From Streptomyces diastatochromogenes (lineage in GTDB: Bacteria > Actinomycetota > Actinomycetes > Streptomycetales > Streptomycetaceae), in the NCBI RefSeq assembly GCF_002242805.1, contig NZ_MCGQ01000049.1, forward strand, positions 89,704 to 153,703: a stretch of 64,000 bases of DNA. Direction: 5' to 3'. The notes under the pieces were generated by a model. The model made no database searches and had not been told where the DNA came from. It saw only the letters and a program-made list of their open reading frames with translations. Below, piece after piece: positions 8,429 through 17,492 of the stretch (position 1 is the first letter of the stretch; every line of letters starts with the position of its first letter). Position numbers and translations under genes: made by a program.

Positions 8429-9582
8429 ACCACGAGGACTACCAGCCGAGCGACTTGTCGAGAGCGAGCCGAAGCCCGCTAGATTCACCCTGGCGATGTG
8501 ACACCTCACAGGCATGCTCGTGGTCACCGTCGTCGCCCGATGCCACCACACCGCACGGCTCCGGGATCGGCGGGACCGTCCCGACAAGGGCTCCCGGCCG
8601 ATGGGCGCGGCGGCCTCGGAGGTCGACACCGGCACCTCCATGACCGAGGGCTGATCGGCACCAAGCGAGCGGAGGTTGGTGGTCGAAGCGGCCCACGCCG
8701 GCCGGCAAAGATCACCTCCGCGGCCAGGCTGATCAAGGTGAAGGCCATCCGGGTGCACGGCCAGCGGGTCGAGGGGCGGGTTCAAGCAGCCATCCGATCG
8801 ATCTGTCCGCTGTGGTCCCACACATCGCGAGGCCGGTCAGCTGCTGTGGCTGCATCGCCTGCACGACCTGTCATCGGGGGACTGCGTCGGTATCGGGGCA
8901 GTTCTGCGACTCGGTCATGGGGCTCTGGCCCACATCCGTCACGCGACCTCCGCAGTGGCAGCTCGGCCACCCTGCGCCGGGCCCCTCGGGTGCCGGTCGC
9001 GTACACGGCGGGCATGGCTGGAGGAGGGGAAAGCCGGCGCCCTGGTCCTTCCCGCGACGCGCCAACGGTATCCGGACCCTGGTCACTCTCGCCCCCGCTC
9101 CGGCGAACCGGCCCAGTTCGCAGCTGACTTCATGCGTGAGTGGGCTGACGGGGCGTGCACGACTCCTCTTTTTCCCCGAACTCCTTACCGCCCGGAAGAG
9201 AGGATCCAGCACGTCTGCATGGCGAGGACCGCGACCCAGCCGAGATGCGGGCAGGGACGTCCGTCCCGCCCTACGGCGCGACGCTCCCGCAGGGCCGTCC
9301 GGAAGCCCGCGGGCGAGGGGACCGAGCTGCCGGTGCCCGGTCCGGCCGTGCGGCCGCGAGCTCTGGGCAGAGGCGGCTGAGCCCAGACAGTCGCCGACAT
9401 TGACATGACTCGCAAGAATCCGAACAAAAGGGGCGAATAGCTCGAACCGTCCGGCGTGCGTCGTCCGTGGAACTGAATGAGCGCGCCCGCGCAGGATCAA
9501 GATCTGGCCTACCGACCGCCTCGAAATTGTTTGCTGTCACGCCGTTCCGGTCCCCGCACATCCACGGAAGAGCCAGAAGACC
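8429..9582. other. Gene-poor stretch, no supported gene
   Basis: Several overlapping frames are open on both strands, but none has a recognisable domain, a credible start site or sustained third-position GC bias. The +-strand frame through about 8830-9170 is locally protein-like but lacks a start and a family. Probably degraded island DNA. Confidence 0.6.
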
Positions 9583-10011
9583 ATGTTTGTGACCGACTCC
9601 GCCAGCCCGACTTCACTGCTCGGCCGGCCCTGCCGCCGCCAGGCACTGCTCACCCTGCCGGCGCAGGAGGCGCACGTCTCCGCCGCTCGTCACTTCGCGG
9701 CTGATTTGCTGGAGACCTGGAGTGTGCCCGCGGGCGAGCGGGACTCCGCCGTTCTCATCGTCGACGAACTCGCCGGCAACGCTGCCCAGTACGGCCATGA
9801 GCGCATGAGCCTGCTGCTCGCCCTCGACCACGAAACTCTGCACATCGTGGTCACTGACTCCGGGCCGGCCGTGGAGCGCCATCGCCCCGATATCGCCCCG
9901 GACGAACACGGCCGTGGCACTGGCATCGTCCAGTACCTCGCCCAGTCGACCGAGGTCCGCCAGACACGCGGCGGCCGCGAAGTCCGCGCCTGCCTGAGGT
10001 GCTCGCCATGA
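9583..10011 (+). CDS. ATP-binding protein, anti-sigma-factor type (HATPase_c_2)
   Basis: 142 aa. A single GHKL ATPase domain like RsbW/SpoIIAB serine kinases. The N-box is LIVDELAGNAAQYGH (about residue 61), followed by VTDSGPA and the G-box HGRGTGIVQYLA. Streptomyces encodes dozens of these; they bind or phosphorylate anti-anti-sigma partners and control SigB/SigF-type sigma factors. The gene overlaps the next one by 4 bp (ATGA), implying translational coupling. Its target is unknown; two SpoIIE-type phosphatases and a broken SigB/F-like gene also occur in this window. Confidence 0.88.
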   Translation: MFVTDSASPTSLLGRPCRRQALLTLPAQEAHVSAARHFAADLLETWSVPAGERDSAVLIVDELAGNAAQYGHERMSLLLALDHETLHIVVTDSGPAVERHRPDIAPDEHGRGTGIVQYLAQSTEVRQTRGGREVRACLRCSP

Positions 10012-10295
10012 CCGGGCCGGGCGCTCCGCACGAGCTGCGACCCCCTGTCGGGGCCGGTACTGCAGCACGGCGACGGGCTACCGGGGGCGGCCGCGGCGCC
10101 GGGTCACCCGGCGCCGCAGCCGAGTGGGCCTTCGCGACCCACAAGCCATGCCCCATCGACGGCTGCCCGGGCCCTGCCCAGGTGCCTATGCGGTCCGCGG
10201 CACACCCATCGGCCCTCGATCACGGCGGCCCCCACCACGACACGGTGCTGTGCCAAAGCTGCGGAGCCGGCCCCTGCGTACCGGCGGAGGTCTGA
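10008..10295 (+). CDS. Small Cys-rich hypothetical protein coupled to the ATPase gene
   Basis: 95 aa if started at the ATG overlapping the preceding stop. Ala/Gly/Arg-rich, with Cys pairs toward the C-terminus (CPIDGC and LCQSCGAGPC) that could bind a metal. No family is recognised. Support comes from the 4-bp overlap with the ATPase gene and the ordered Cys spacing. From its end to 10603 I see no independent gene, although an open frame runs through into the next protein. Confidence 0.45.
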   Translation: MTGPGAPHELRPPVGAGTAARRRATGGGRGAGSPGAAAEWAFATHKPCPIDGCPGPAQVPMRSAAHPSALDHGGPHHDTVLCQSCGAGPCVPAEV

Positions 10296-10603
10296 GCGTG
10301 GACGTCAGCCCGAACAGCGGCAAGGACATCGACGCCCCGCCCGGCCCCCGAACGCGCCCGGCTGCTGCCACGCCGGACCGCCCTCATGGACCGGATGGCC
10401 TTGGTCGAGCCCGCGGCCCCGGCCCGGTCGCAGCTGCCGCAGAACCCGCCGAACAACTCGTCCTCCCCGACCGCCGCCATCCCGACCCGGTGGCCGGCCC
10501 GCACCACCCCGACACCATCACGCCCACGTGGCTGGCCCAGATGAGCCACGTGCATGACCGCCAGTTGCCACAGCCCGCCACCAGTGACAAGGAGCCACAG
10601 AAC

Positions 10604-11881
10604 ATGGGTGGAAAGCAGAAGAGCCTCGCCATACTTGCCGGAGCCGCGCTGGCGGCCGGACTCACCAGCCCGGCCTTCGGGTCCACCACCGCTCACTCGG
10701 CGGCCTTGCACACCGCCGCGAAGGGGTCGGGGATGCCGGTCGTGGAGTGGAACCGCCAGCTCATCACCATCCTCAGCGATCCGATGGCGCAGCCGTCCAC
10801 CGTCCAGTCCACGCGCAGCTTCGCGCTTCTCCAGGCTGCCGAGTACGACGCGGTGGTATCGATCACCCGGGCCGGCCCCGCCTACGTGTTCTCGGTGTCG
10901 GCGCCGGCAGGCGCTCGTGCGGATGCCGCGGCGGACCAGGCGGCCCACGATGTGCTGGTCGCCCTGTACCCGGCCAAGCGCGCAGGCGTGGACCAGCGGC
11001 TGAGCAGCCAGTTGTCCGCGATTCCGGGTGGCCCGAGCAAGCAGGCGGGCATGGGTGTGGGAGCCGAGGTCGCCCGCCGACTGATCAGCCTGCGGTCCAG
11101 CGACGGGTCCTCGGCCAAGCCGCCGCGGTTCCGTCCCGGCGACAAGGCCGGTGCCTACCGGGCCACCCCTCCCAACTTCCCGGCACCGGTGTTCACCAAC
11201 TGGGGCTCGGTCAAGCCGTTCGTACTGGCCAGCGGACACGAGTTCCGCCCGGCGGCACCGCCGGCCGTCAACAGCGCCGCGTACGCCACCGCCCTGAACG
11301 AGGTCAAGAGCCTGGGGAGCAAGACCAGTACCACCCGCACCCCCGATCAGACCGCGGCCGCGAAGTTCTGGGCGGCGGCACCCGTCTGGAACGTCTGGAA
11401 CCAGGTCGCGCAGGGCCTTGTCACCTCCCAGAACGCGACCCTGGAGAAGGCGGTGAAGGTCTTCGCCCGGCTCGACCTGTCCCTCGCCGACACCACAATC
11501 GCGATGTACGACGCCAAGTACGCCTACCGCATATGGCGGCCCGTGACCGCCATCCGGCTCGGCGGTACGCACTACAATCCGGGCATCGTCGGCGATCCCC
11601 ACTGGACCCCCTTGCTGCCGACCGCACCGGATCCGTCCTATCCCGGCGCTCACGGCGCTCTCAGCCAGGCTGCGGCAACGACGCTCGCCGGGGTCTACGG
11701 CGCGCGGCATCATCTCGCGGTGACGTCGAAGGGCGTCACCCGAACCTTCGCCGGCTTCCAGGACGCCGCCACCGAAGCGTGGCTCAGCCGGATCTGGTCC
11801 GGCCAGCACACCTCCCTCGACAACCGCGCGGGCCAGCAACTCGGCACCCAGGTGGCCGATTGCGTGGCACGTCATCTCTGA
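10604..11881 (+). CDS. Secreted vanadium-dependent haloperoxidase / PAP2-family protein
   Basis: 425 aa. Vanadium haloperoxidases and acid phosphatases share a fold that binds vanadate or phosphate; this protein is of the large haloperoxidase-like bacterial type. The signature appears in order: K..RP (YDAKYAYRIWRP, about residue 305), a PSGH-like segment (PSYPGAHG, about 345) and SR...GxH (SRIWSGQHTSLD, about 398) with the axial/catalytic His. A signal peptide (IAGAALAAGL-type core ending near ALA/AFG, residues 1-26) indicates export. The start is the ATG at 10604 with AAGGAG upstream, not the longer open frame from 10124. Halogenating versus phosphatase activity cannot be decided from sequence. 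Confidence 0.85.
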   Translation: MGGKQKSLAILAGAALAAGLTSPAFGSTTAHSAALHTAAKGSGMPVVEWNRQLITILSDPMAQPSTVQSTRSFALLQAAEYDAVVSITRAGPAYVFSVSAPAGARADAAADQAAHDVLVALYPAKRAGVDQRLSSQLSAIPGGPSKQAGMGVGAEVARRLISLRSSDGSSAKPPRFRPGDKAGAYRATPPNFPAPVFTNWGSVKPFVLASGHEFRPAAPPAVNSAAYATALNEVKSLGSKTSTTRTPDQTAAAKFWAAAPVWNVWNQVAQGLVTSQNATLEKAVKVFARLDLSLADTTIAMYDAKYAYRIWRPVTAIRLGGTHYNPGIVGDPHWTPLLPTAPDPSYPGAHGALSQAAATTLAGVYGARHHLAVTSKGVTRTFAGFQDAATEAWLSRIWSGQHTSLDNRAGQQLGTQVADCVARHL

Positions 11882-12387
11882 CCGCCCCCACCGCGCGACA
11901 ACCACGCACTGCATGGCAGTGGCCAGACTCCAGTGGTCCCGGCGCATCGGGTGCCACTGGCTTCTGGCCGCGCTCAGAGAGCAGCCATCCTCCGCGCCGA
12001 GGGCCCGCGGCTGTTGGCAGCGCCCGAGCATCCGGGGCCAACTGGGAGATGAGGTCCGCTGCGGTCGTTTCCCGCGACTGCCGGGACGCGCCGTCCGACA
12101 CCATGGAACTCATGAAAGGAATGGCTGCGGCGGCAGTGCCGGCGGTTACCGCCGTGCCGCTGGCTGCTGCAAGCGGCTGTCCCAGCCGGACAAGCTCGGC
12201 CCCTGTCTGGAAGACGCCAAGGGGCGCACGTTCTGCCTCCCCAAGGCCGCTGAGTCGACTAGGCCGACCGGCGGCGGAGCATGCGCGCCTGCCTGGCCGC
12301 CGCCCACTTCCCGCACACACTCAAGGCGGCGCCGCTGCTTCGCGGGTGACACGAGCAGCAAGATCGAATCCGATTGATCGGGGACTG
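11882..12387. other. Intergenic, possible relic of a small secreted protein
   Basis: At about 12103 a frame beginning MELMKGMAAAAVPAVTAVPL looks like a signal peptide. A protein-like continuation (LGPCLEDAKGRTFCLPKA) lies in another frame at about 12188-12255. This fits a frameshifted small secreted protein, but no family is recognised. Confidence 0.25.
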
Positions 12388-12960
12388 ATGACCAGACACA
12401 CGGGCGCGCGGATGCGGCGTCCCGCACGTACGGTGGAGGGCCTGTTGGCTGCTTTGCTGCCGGTCGCGGTCGCGGTGGGGGTGTATGCGTTCGGTCGCAC
12501 GCACACACCCGACTACACCAGCGGCCTGTTCGGGCGGCACGGCGTCGGCGTCAACGATCTCAAGGCGCTCCTTGGTAGCGCTCTCATGGCACTCGCGGTC
12601 GTCCAACTGCTGCTCGGGCTGTGGATGTACCGGCGCCTACCGGGAGCGGGGGTTGCGCCGCACCGGGTGCACCCCACACACCGGCTCATTGGCCTCCTTG
12701 CCTTTCTGCTCTCGCTGCCCATCGCATACCACTGCATCACCGCCTACGGAGTTCAGATCACGAGCAGTCGAGTGGCGGTGCACTCCATTACGGGCTGCGT
12801 CCTGTACGGCGCGTTCGTCGCCAAGGTACTGGTGGTACACAGCCGCCGACTGCCCGGTTGGGCGCTTCCGGCCGCCGGCGGCGCCCTGGTCACCGCCATC
12901 GCACTGATGTGGTACACAGCCGCCTTGTGGTTCTTCGCCGGCTCCGCCCCCGGCTTCTGA
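12388..12960 (+). CDS. DUF6529-like four-helix membrane protein
   Basis: 190 aa with about five hydrophobic helices. Conserved His residues (HPTHRLIG, AYHCITAYG, VHSITGCVLYG, VVHSRRLPGW) are spaced as in the DUF6529 family of actinobacterial membrane proteins, which resembles cytochrome b561-type four-helix haem proteins. Haem binding is inference from the histidines. ATG start at 12388 with GGGGAC as a weak ribosome binding site. It lies between the haloperoxidase-like gene and an IS5 relic. Confidence 0.75.
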   Translation: MTRHTGARMRRPARTVEGLLAALLPVAVAVGVYAFGRTHTPDYTSGLFGRHGVGVNDLKALLGSALMALAVVQLLLGLWMYRRLPGAGVAPHRVHPTHRLIGLLAFLLSLPIAYHCITAYGVQITSSRVAVHSITGCVLYGAFVAKVLVVHSRRLPGWALPAAGGALVTAIALMWYTAALWFFAGSAPGF

Positions 12961-13053
12961 TGGTGCTGTCACCGAGGCCCGCCATGGCTGCACGGCAGCC
13001 CTGTTGCAGATCGGACATCGCGTTGCTCCGTGCCAACGCCTCTCTCGGTCGTG

Positions 13054-13584
13054 CAGGCCGCGCCGACCTGCTGGACTTGGACGACTGTGCCGTGGACGGC
13101 TCGCACATCCGGGCCCTCAAAGGGGGGACCACGTCGGTCCCTCACCGGTCGATCGGGCGCGCCCCGGCTCCAAGCACCACCTCATCGTCGACCGGCACGG
13201 AACCCCGCTCGCCGTCACGCTCACCGGCGGCAACCGGCACGACGTCACCCAGCTTCTGCCCCTGCTGAACGCGGTTCCCCCGATCCGGGGCCTGCGGGGA
13301 CGCCCCCGGCGCAAGCCCCGGTGTACGCCGACCGGGGCTACGACTTCGACAAGTACCGCCGCCTGCTGTGGAAACGCGGCATCAAACCCGTGATCGCCCG
13401 ACACGGTGCCGCCCACGGCTCCGGACTGGGCAAGTTCCGCTGGGTAGTCGAGCGCGCCTTCGCCTGGCTTCACCAGTTCAAACGACTCCGCATCCGCTAC
13501 GAAAGACGAGCTGACCTCCATCAGGGCCTGCTCGAACTGGCCTGCAGCCTCATATGCCTCCGCCGCCTGCGGACCTCGTTGTGC
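13054..13584 (+). pseudogene. IS5-family (IS427-like) transposase relic
   Basis: Three frames in succession encode the conserved core: DLDDCAVDGSHIRALKGG (first catalytic Asp), then GPSPVDRARPGSKHHLIVDR, then VYADRGYDFDKY (second Asp) and FRWVVERAFAWLHQFKR (Glu). The first frame change falls on AAAGGGGGG and could be a programmed -1 shift, as in two-ORF IS427-group elements. The second, near 13318, is best explained by loss of one G. The N-terminal domain is missing. The element is inactive. Confidence 0.75.
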
Positions 13585-13593
13585 AACGATCAG

Positions 13594-14007
13594 TCAGTCG
13601 CCCAGGACCCGCTCCCACAGCAGCCCGTCCCGCCAGCTCCCGTCGAGAAAGATCGAGGAGTGCGCGACGCCGTACGGACTGAACCCGTTGCGGCGCAGCA
13701 CCCGCTGCGACGGCAGATTCTCCAGATGGGTGGACGCCTCGGCGCGGTGCAACCCGAGTTCGTCCGTCATCACCCGGAGCACAAGCCCGACGGCGCGCCC
13801 GGCGTGCCCTTGATCCTGGGCGAAGCTGGCGATCCAGTATCCGGCCAGCAGTCTGTCGATCCGCTCCGCCTGGCCCTCCGGGGTGAAGAAGTCGGCCGGC
13901 TGGGCCGGTTCTCACGGCCGGAAGGCCTCGAAGTCCCGCACCCGATGCGCGGCTATCGGGGCGGCGTCGGCGGGCTCGATCAGGCGGATCCTGGTGCTGC
14001 TGCGCAT
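13594..14007 (-). pseudogene. GNAT N-acetyltransferase (RimJ/RimL-like), internally deleted with a stop
   Basis: The frame from the ATG at 14007 starts RIRLIEPADAAPIAAHRVRD and ends YWIASFAQDQGHAGRAV, EASTHLENLPSQRVLRRNGF and WRDGLLWERVLGD, a typical RimJ/RimL C-terminus with the acetyl-CoA site. The usual middle (about 50 residues holding the central beta strands) is missing, joined in frame. Codon 32 is TGA where the family has Trp (FRP-W-EP). Probably non-functional. Confidence 0.7.
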
Positions 14008-14270
14008 GGGCTGATCCTCGTCGCGGTGCATCGGATGAGACCGGCCAGCCTATGCGAGCCGCAAGAGCCGACACTTCTGGCCAAGTGCTTCATTCTGAAA
14101 CGATCAGTTAGAGCCTGTCGGGCGGCCAGCTGATTACGCCGAGCATGGGCCGCTGACGGCCTCGGAGTTGTCGCACTGGCACACACCACGTGATCGGGAC
14201 CGTCGCCGTGTCTGGAGGGCAGATCGCAACCGTCACGCGTCTCGCATGCCCCAGGCACCCCGACACGCTT

Positions 14271-15053
14271 TCAGAGGAAGACGCGCGCCACCTCCAGCCA
14301 CTTCTGGGCGTCCTCCCCGGTCGCCGTCATGTTGGTCTCGGCCCAGGAGCGACGCCGGGTGACACACAGGCAGAAGTCAACAGCGCCGCCCTGTACCCGT
14401 TGCGCGGCAGCCTCAGGGCCCCACACCCAGGTCCGTCCGTCAGGTGCTGTCAGCTCGACGCGGAAGAGGTCCGCCGGCTCAGGCAGTCCGACCGCGGCGA
14501 AGGACAGCGCCCGTCCCAACACCCCCAGCGACGCCACGTGCTGCAGTCGATCCGTCGGGCGGTGTGCCACGCCCACAGCATCGAAGACGTCCTGCCCGTG
14601 TGCCCAGGTTTCCATCAGACGAAGGGGCGCCATCAGGGCCGGGGTCACCTCCGACATGTACCAGGGGAATGTGTGGTCCCATGGCGTGTCGCGCAGTGCC
14701 GCCGCCAGTTCCGCTCGACCGGCCCGCCACTCGTCCAGAAGTACCGACCGCGGTTTGGCCGCTCCCGCGGCGGCGGCCTTGTCTGCATACCCGCTGCCTT
14801 CGGCTTCCGCCCGCCCGAGCTCGGCGCCGAACGCGTCCGGAGTGCGTAAGGCGCTGAGTGCGTTCGCGTCCGCCCACGCGAGGTGGGCTATCTGGTGGGC
14901 GACCGTCCAGCCCGGTGCCGGTGTCGGTATGGACCAGTCGTCCACTGCCCTGACCAGGACGTCGAGCTCGTCACCCTCAGCCACCAGCGCGGACAGGACA
15001 CCGGCGTCATCCACATCGGGGACGGCGAGGTTGTAGTTCAACATGTGCGCCAT
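14271..15053 (-). CDS. TIGR03084-type DinB-like metal-binding protein
   Basis: 260 aa. Belongs to the mycothiol-dependent maleylpyruvate isomerase-like / DinB superfamily: an N-terminal four-helix bundle with the metal-ligand motif VAHQIAHLAWAD and a second region HTFPWYMSEVTPALMAPLRLMETWAHGQDV, where His residues would complete the site. The C-terminal half contains the WVWGPEAAAQRVQG motif of this subfamily. Function unknown; some relatives use mycothiol or detoxify electrophiles. The start at 15053 has AAGGAG 9 nt upstream; Met-4 is a poorer alternative. Confidence 0.8.
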   Translation of the reverse strand: MAHMLNYNLAVPDVDDAGVLSALVAEGDELDVLVRAVDDWSIPTPAPGWTVAHQIAHLAWADANALSALRTPDAFGAELGRAEAEGSGYADKAAAAGAAKPRSVLLDEWRAGRAELAAALRDTPWDHTFPWYMSEVTPALMAPLRLMETWAHGQDVFDAVGVAHRPTDRLQHVASLGVLGRALSFAAVGLPEPADLFRVELTAPDGRTWVWGPEAAAQRVQGGAVDFCLCVTRRRSWAETNMTATGEDAQKWLEVARVFL

Positions 15054-15403
15054 GGTGCCACTCCTTCCTGACCGTCGGCGGAGAGGAAGTGTGCGGGCGG
15101 ACTCCGGTGTCGCCGGAGTCTGCCCGTAGTGGGGCTCGTGGCACCACGGGACCACCGTGCTTCCTCGACGGGGGCGCAGAGCGTGTCGGGCTGGCTGGTC
15201 ATGCGAGACACCTGACGGGCCGCGGCCGGCGGGCCGGTTAGAGGACCGCCCGTCGTGCTGTCCGTGTCCTGCCACCCGGTTGCCGTGGCGCCCGCCCGCC
15301 CAAGTTGACGGTGCATGGTCAGGGGTTTCACCCGGACGACGGAGCGGGCAGGATGAGGCGGCCATGACATACCCATAGGTGCTGACCCGAAGGGAACCGT
15401 CTC

Positions 15404-16066
15404 GTGTTCCGTAAGCCAAGCGCCCTGCTCGCCGCCTCCGCCCTGCTCCTCCTCGGCACTGCGACGCAGGCCGCGGCCGACACCTCGCCCCCTGCCGCGC
15501 CGTCGGCCGCCTGCACCTACACGCCGGCCGTTCCCGCAGACAACTTCAAGGGGATACCGGTCTTCGACCCGGTGAAGGCTGCCAAGCCGTACAGCGCGAC
15601 GCTGCGTACCGGCCAGGGCGCGATCACCTTCAGGGCGCTGACCGACAAGGCTCCCTGCACCACGTACTCCTTCAAGTTCCTCGCCCAGCGCGACTACTTC
15701 GACCGCTCGCACTGCCACCGGCTCACCACCGCGCGCATCTACGTGCTCCAGTGCGGCGACCCGACCGGCACCGGGAGCGGCGGACCCGGTTACTCCTTCC
15801 CCGACGAGAACTTGACCGGGGCGACCTACCCTGCCGGGACGGTGGCGATGGCCAACGCTGGGCCCAACACCAACGGAAGCCAGTTCTTCTTCGTCTGGAA
15901 GGACACCAAACTCTCACCCGCCTACACGCCGTTCGGCAAAGTGACCGCGGGCCTCGACGTGCTCCAGAAGATCGCGGTGGGCGGCGAGGACGACCAGAAC
16001 GGGCCGGGAGACGGCTTTCCGACGCTGCCGGTGAACATCAAGCGCGTACAAATCAAGAGCAGGTAG
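15404..16066 (+). CDS. Secreted peptidyl-prolyl cis-trans isomerase (cyclophilin)
   Basis: 220 aa. Catalyses proline isomerisation, here outside the membrane. GTG start with GAAGGGA upstream; the signal peptide (residues 1-25, ALLAASALLLLGTATQAAA) ends at AAAD. The cyclophilin fold follows, with recognisable YFDRSHCHRL, VLQCGDPTGTGSGGPGY, PAGTVAMANAGPNTNGSQFF and FGKVTAGLDVL. The usual F-H-R catalytic entry is S-H-C-H-R, so the Arg is retained, and cysteines near positions 86, 106 and 124 could form disulfides. Length is normal for exported actinobacterial cyclophilins. Confidence 0.9.
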   Translation: MFRKPSALLAASALLLLGTATQAAADTSPPAAPSAACTYTPAVPADNFKGIPVFDPVKAAKPYSATLRTGQGAITFRALTDKAPCTTYSFKFLAQRDYFDRSHCHRLTTARIYVLQCGDPTGTGSGGPGYSFPDENLTGATYPAGTVAMANAGPNTNGSQFFFVWKDTKLSPAYTPFGKVTAGLDVLQKIAVGGEDDQNGPGDGFPTLPVNIKRVQIKSR

Positions 16067-16307
16067 TACGGTCCGGCGCCGGCCCGGTCCTTGCCGGAAA
16101 ATTCGTCCGTCCCGGTCATGGTTGGCGTCGTACGAGTTGGCCGACGAGATCCCCCAGCGGGGAAGAAATGAACAGCAACCAGCGGCGTGAAACAGGCTGT
16201 CTCAGCCCGGACGTGACCGCCTCAAAGGGCCTGCTCACGTCCGGCGCTGCCGGCTCGTGTACCGCTCCCGACGGTGATGGGGAACGGTCGCCCGCGCATC
16301 GGGACGT

Positions 16308-16430
16308 TGACTACAGTCTGTGAGACCTGCTGGTCGTCGCATCTCCTCCCTGATGATGCGTAGAGCCCTCGAATGTTGCCCCAGCCAGCACGCTTGAGTT
16401 CCCGTGCTGGTTCGGTGCTGACTTTGAGGC
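16308..16430. repeat. Diverged repeat, 'right arm' (second copy at 50821-50945)
   Basis: About 120 bp match 50821-50945. TGACTACAGTCTGTGAG versus TGACTACAGTCCGTGAG begin both, and TTGAGTTCC, GTGCTGGTTC and GTGCTGACTTT recur 86-87 bp further on. It lies directly left of repeat copy B, as the arm of an attachment site would. No gene is visible between 16067 and here. Confidence 0.5.
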
Positions 16431-16455
16431 CGCCGCGGCGGCAAAACCGCAGGTC

Positions 16456-16569
16456 CTAGTCCCGATTGAATGAGTTGTCGTACCACTCGATGGTGGTGCC
16501 GATGAGACTGGCGGCGACGATGCGGGGGAGGTTGGCGGGGGGTGGGGGAGCGGTTGCTGCGGAGGCCAT
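16456..16569 (-). pseudogene. MHS transporter N-terminal fragment (target-gene remnant, copy B)
   Basis: 37 codons: an N-terminus like that of the intact transporter (SAATAPPPPANLPRIVAASL, then IGTTIEWYD), followed by six foreign residues and a stop. The coding similarity extends past the 56-bp core to the start codon but is weaker there (about 70 percent). That is as expected if intact and displaced gene starts come from different sources. No ribosome binding site remains upstream. Confidence 0.65.
16477..16532. repeat. Direct repeat copy B (candidate attachment site)
   Basis: 55 of 56 bases match copy A at 5992, 10,485 bp away, in the same orientation. To its left, CCTAGTCCCGA and ATGAGTT are shared with copy C but not copy A, consistent with element-derived sequence abutting the core. 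Confidence 0.6.
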
Positions 16570-16879
16570 GTGCGCCAGGCAGGCGCCGCTCGTGGGTGCG
16601 GTGCACGTTCGTCCAAAGAGACGCGCCAGCCTTGTGACCTGCGGCGATGGGTGGCTGCGAGTCACTGACCTGGGCGAATTGCCTTTCGGCTGGCGCACGC
16701 TCGTACCCGTTGATGCGGCCGGAAGTCCCAGAAAAGTCCGGGGTGAACGACACGTTCGAAAGCTCCCCTTGGGCTCGGCTCCGCGATCCGCCATGCCCAC
16801 CGACTCGTCCGATCCGACGGGCTCGACCTGGCCAACTCCTCCGTCGCGACCGCGATCGGTGTGAGCTGCCGTGTCTGCG

Positions 16880-17188
16880 GATGCCTCGCCTTCCTGGGTG
16901 CGGATGATCATGTCGCTGTCGTCCAGGACGTGGTTGACCGGGCGGACAGTCGGCAGGGCCTGGCGGGTGAGCTTGAGCGGGGACAGTCGGGCCACGTCCT
17001 CGGCGCTGATCTTGTGCCCCTCCGTGGCCCTCCCGGCCGAACATCCGCAGCAGGTCGTAGGCGCGGACCTGGTTGGTGACCAGGGAGCCGGCCACCCGCA
17101 GCATGTCCGGCCAGGCGGTGAGCACCTGCTTGACGTTCACCTTGTTGCGGGCCAGCGCCTTCCGGCTCGCCGGGTTTCCTCGCGTCAT
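16880..17188 (-). pseudogene. Tn3-family transposase relic joined to a pyridoxamine-oxidase-like fragment
   Basis: From 17188 the minus strand encodes NVKQVLTAWPDMLRVAGSLV, then TNQVRAYDLLRMFGREGH, a segment of Tn3-type transposases. About 17023 the frame changes, and EGHKISAEDVARLSPLK, from near the transposase C-terminus, follows to about 16972. The two parts meet at near-identical GAGGGCCAC / GAGGGGCAC, suggesting deletion between short repeats. Directly after it, ALPTVRPVNHVLDDSDMIIR (to about 16900) resembles the N-terminus of flavin-binding pyridoxamine 5'-phosphate-oxidase-like proteins. From 16570 to 16880 and 17200 to 17492 I find no gene. Confidence 0.55.
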
Positions 17189-17492
17189 CGGCTCCTTCTG
17201 GTCGGTCAACGACCGCAGCGACCAGGTCTCCTGCCTGACGGTAAGTCAGGTAGGACCGGCGGAACGCTCTGACGGCGCCTGTTTCAGCGGTGTGTGCCGC
17301 GTCACGTAATCCAAGGGTCGCCGAAGTTGTCTGCATCACAGCGGAAATGTCCATTTAGCGTCCATGCTCAAAACGGATACGGGTTCCCGAAGTGGGGCCT
17401 ATTGGCAACCTCTTGGGCGCGAAGTTTCAAAGTGACCCATGACACAGCACTCGCGACATTCCCGCTTGTTCCCCCCGGAAAGGTGCCCCATT

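Noticed and set aside
8770..8790. GGGTTCAAG resembling a tRNA T-loop
   Set aside because: No acceptor or anticodon stem can be folded around it.
8498..9127. Possible ISL3-like or other transposase remnant
   Set aside because: Only loose resemblance to LVVTVVARC-type N-termini; zinc-finger cysteines and downstream domains absent in all frames.
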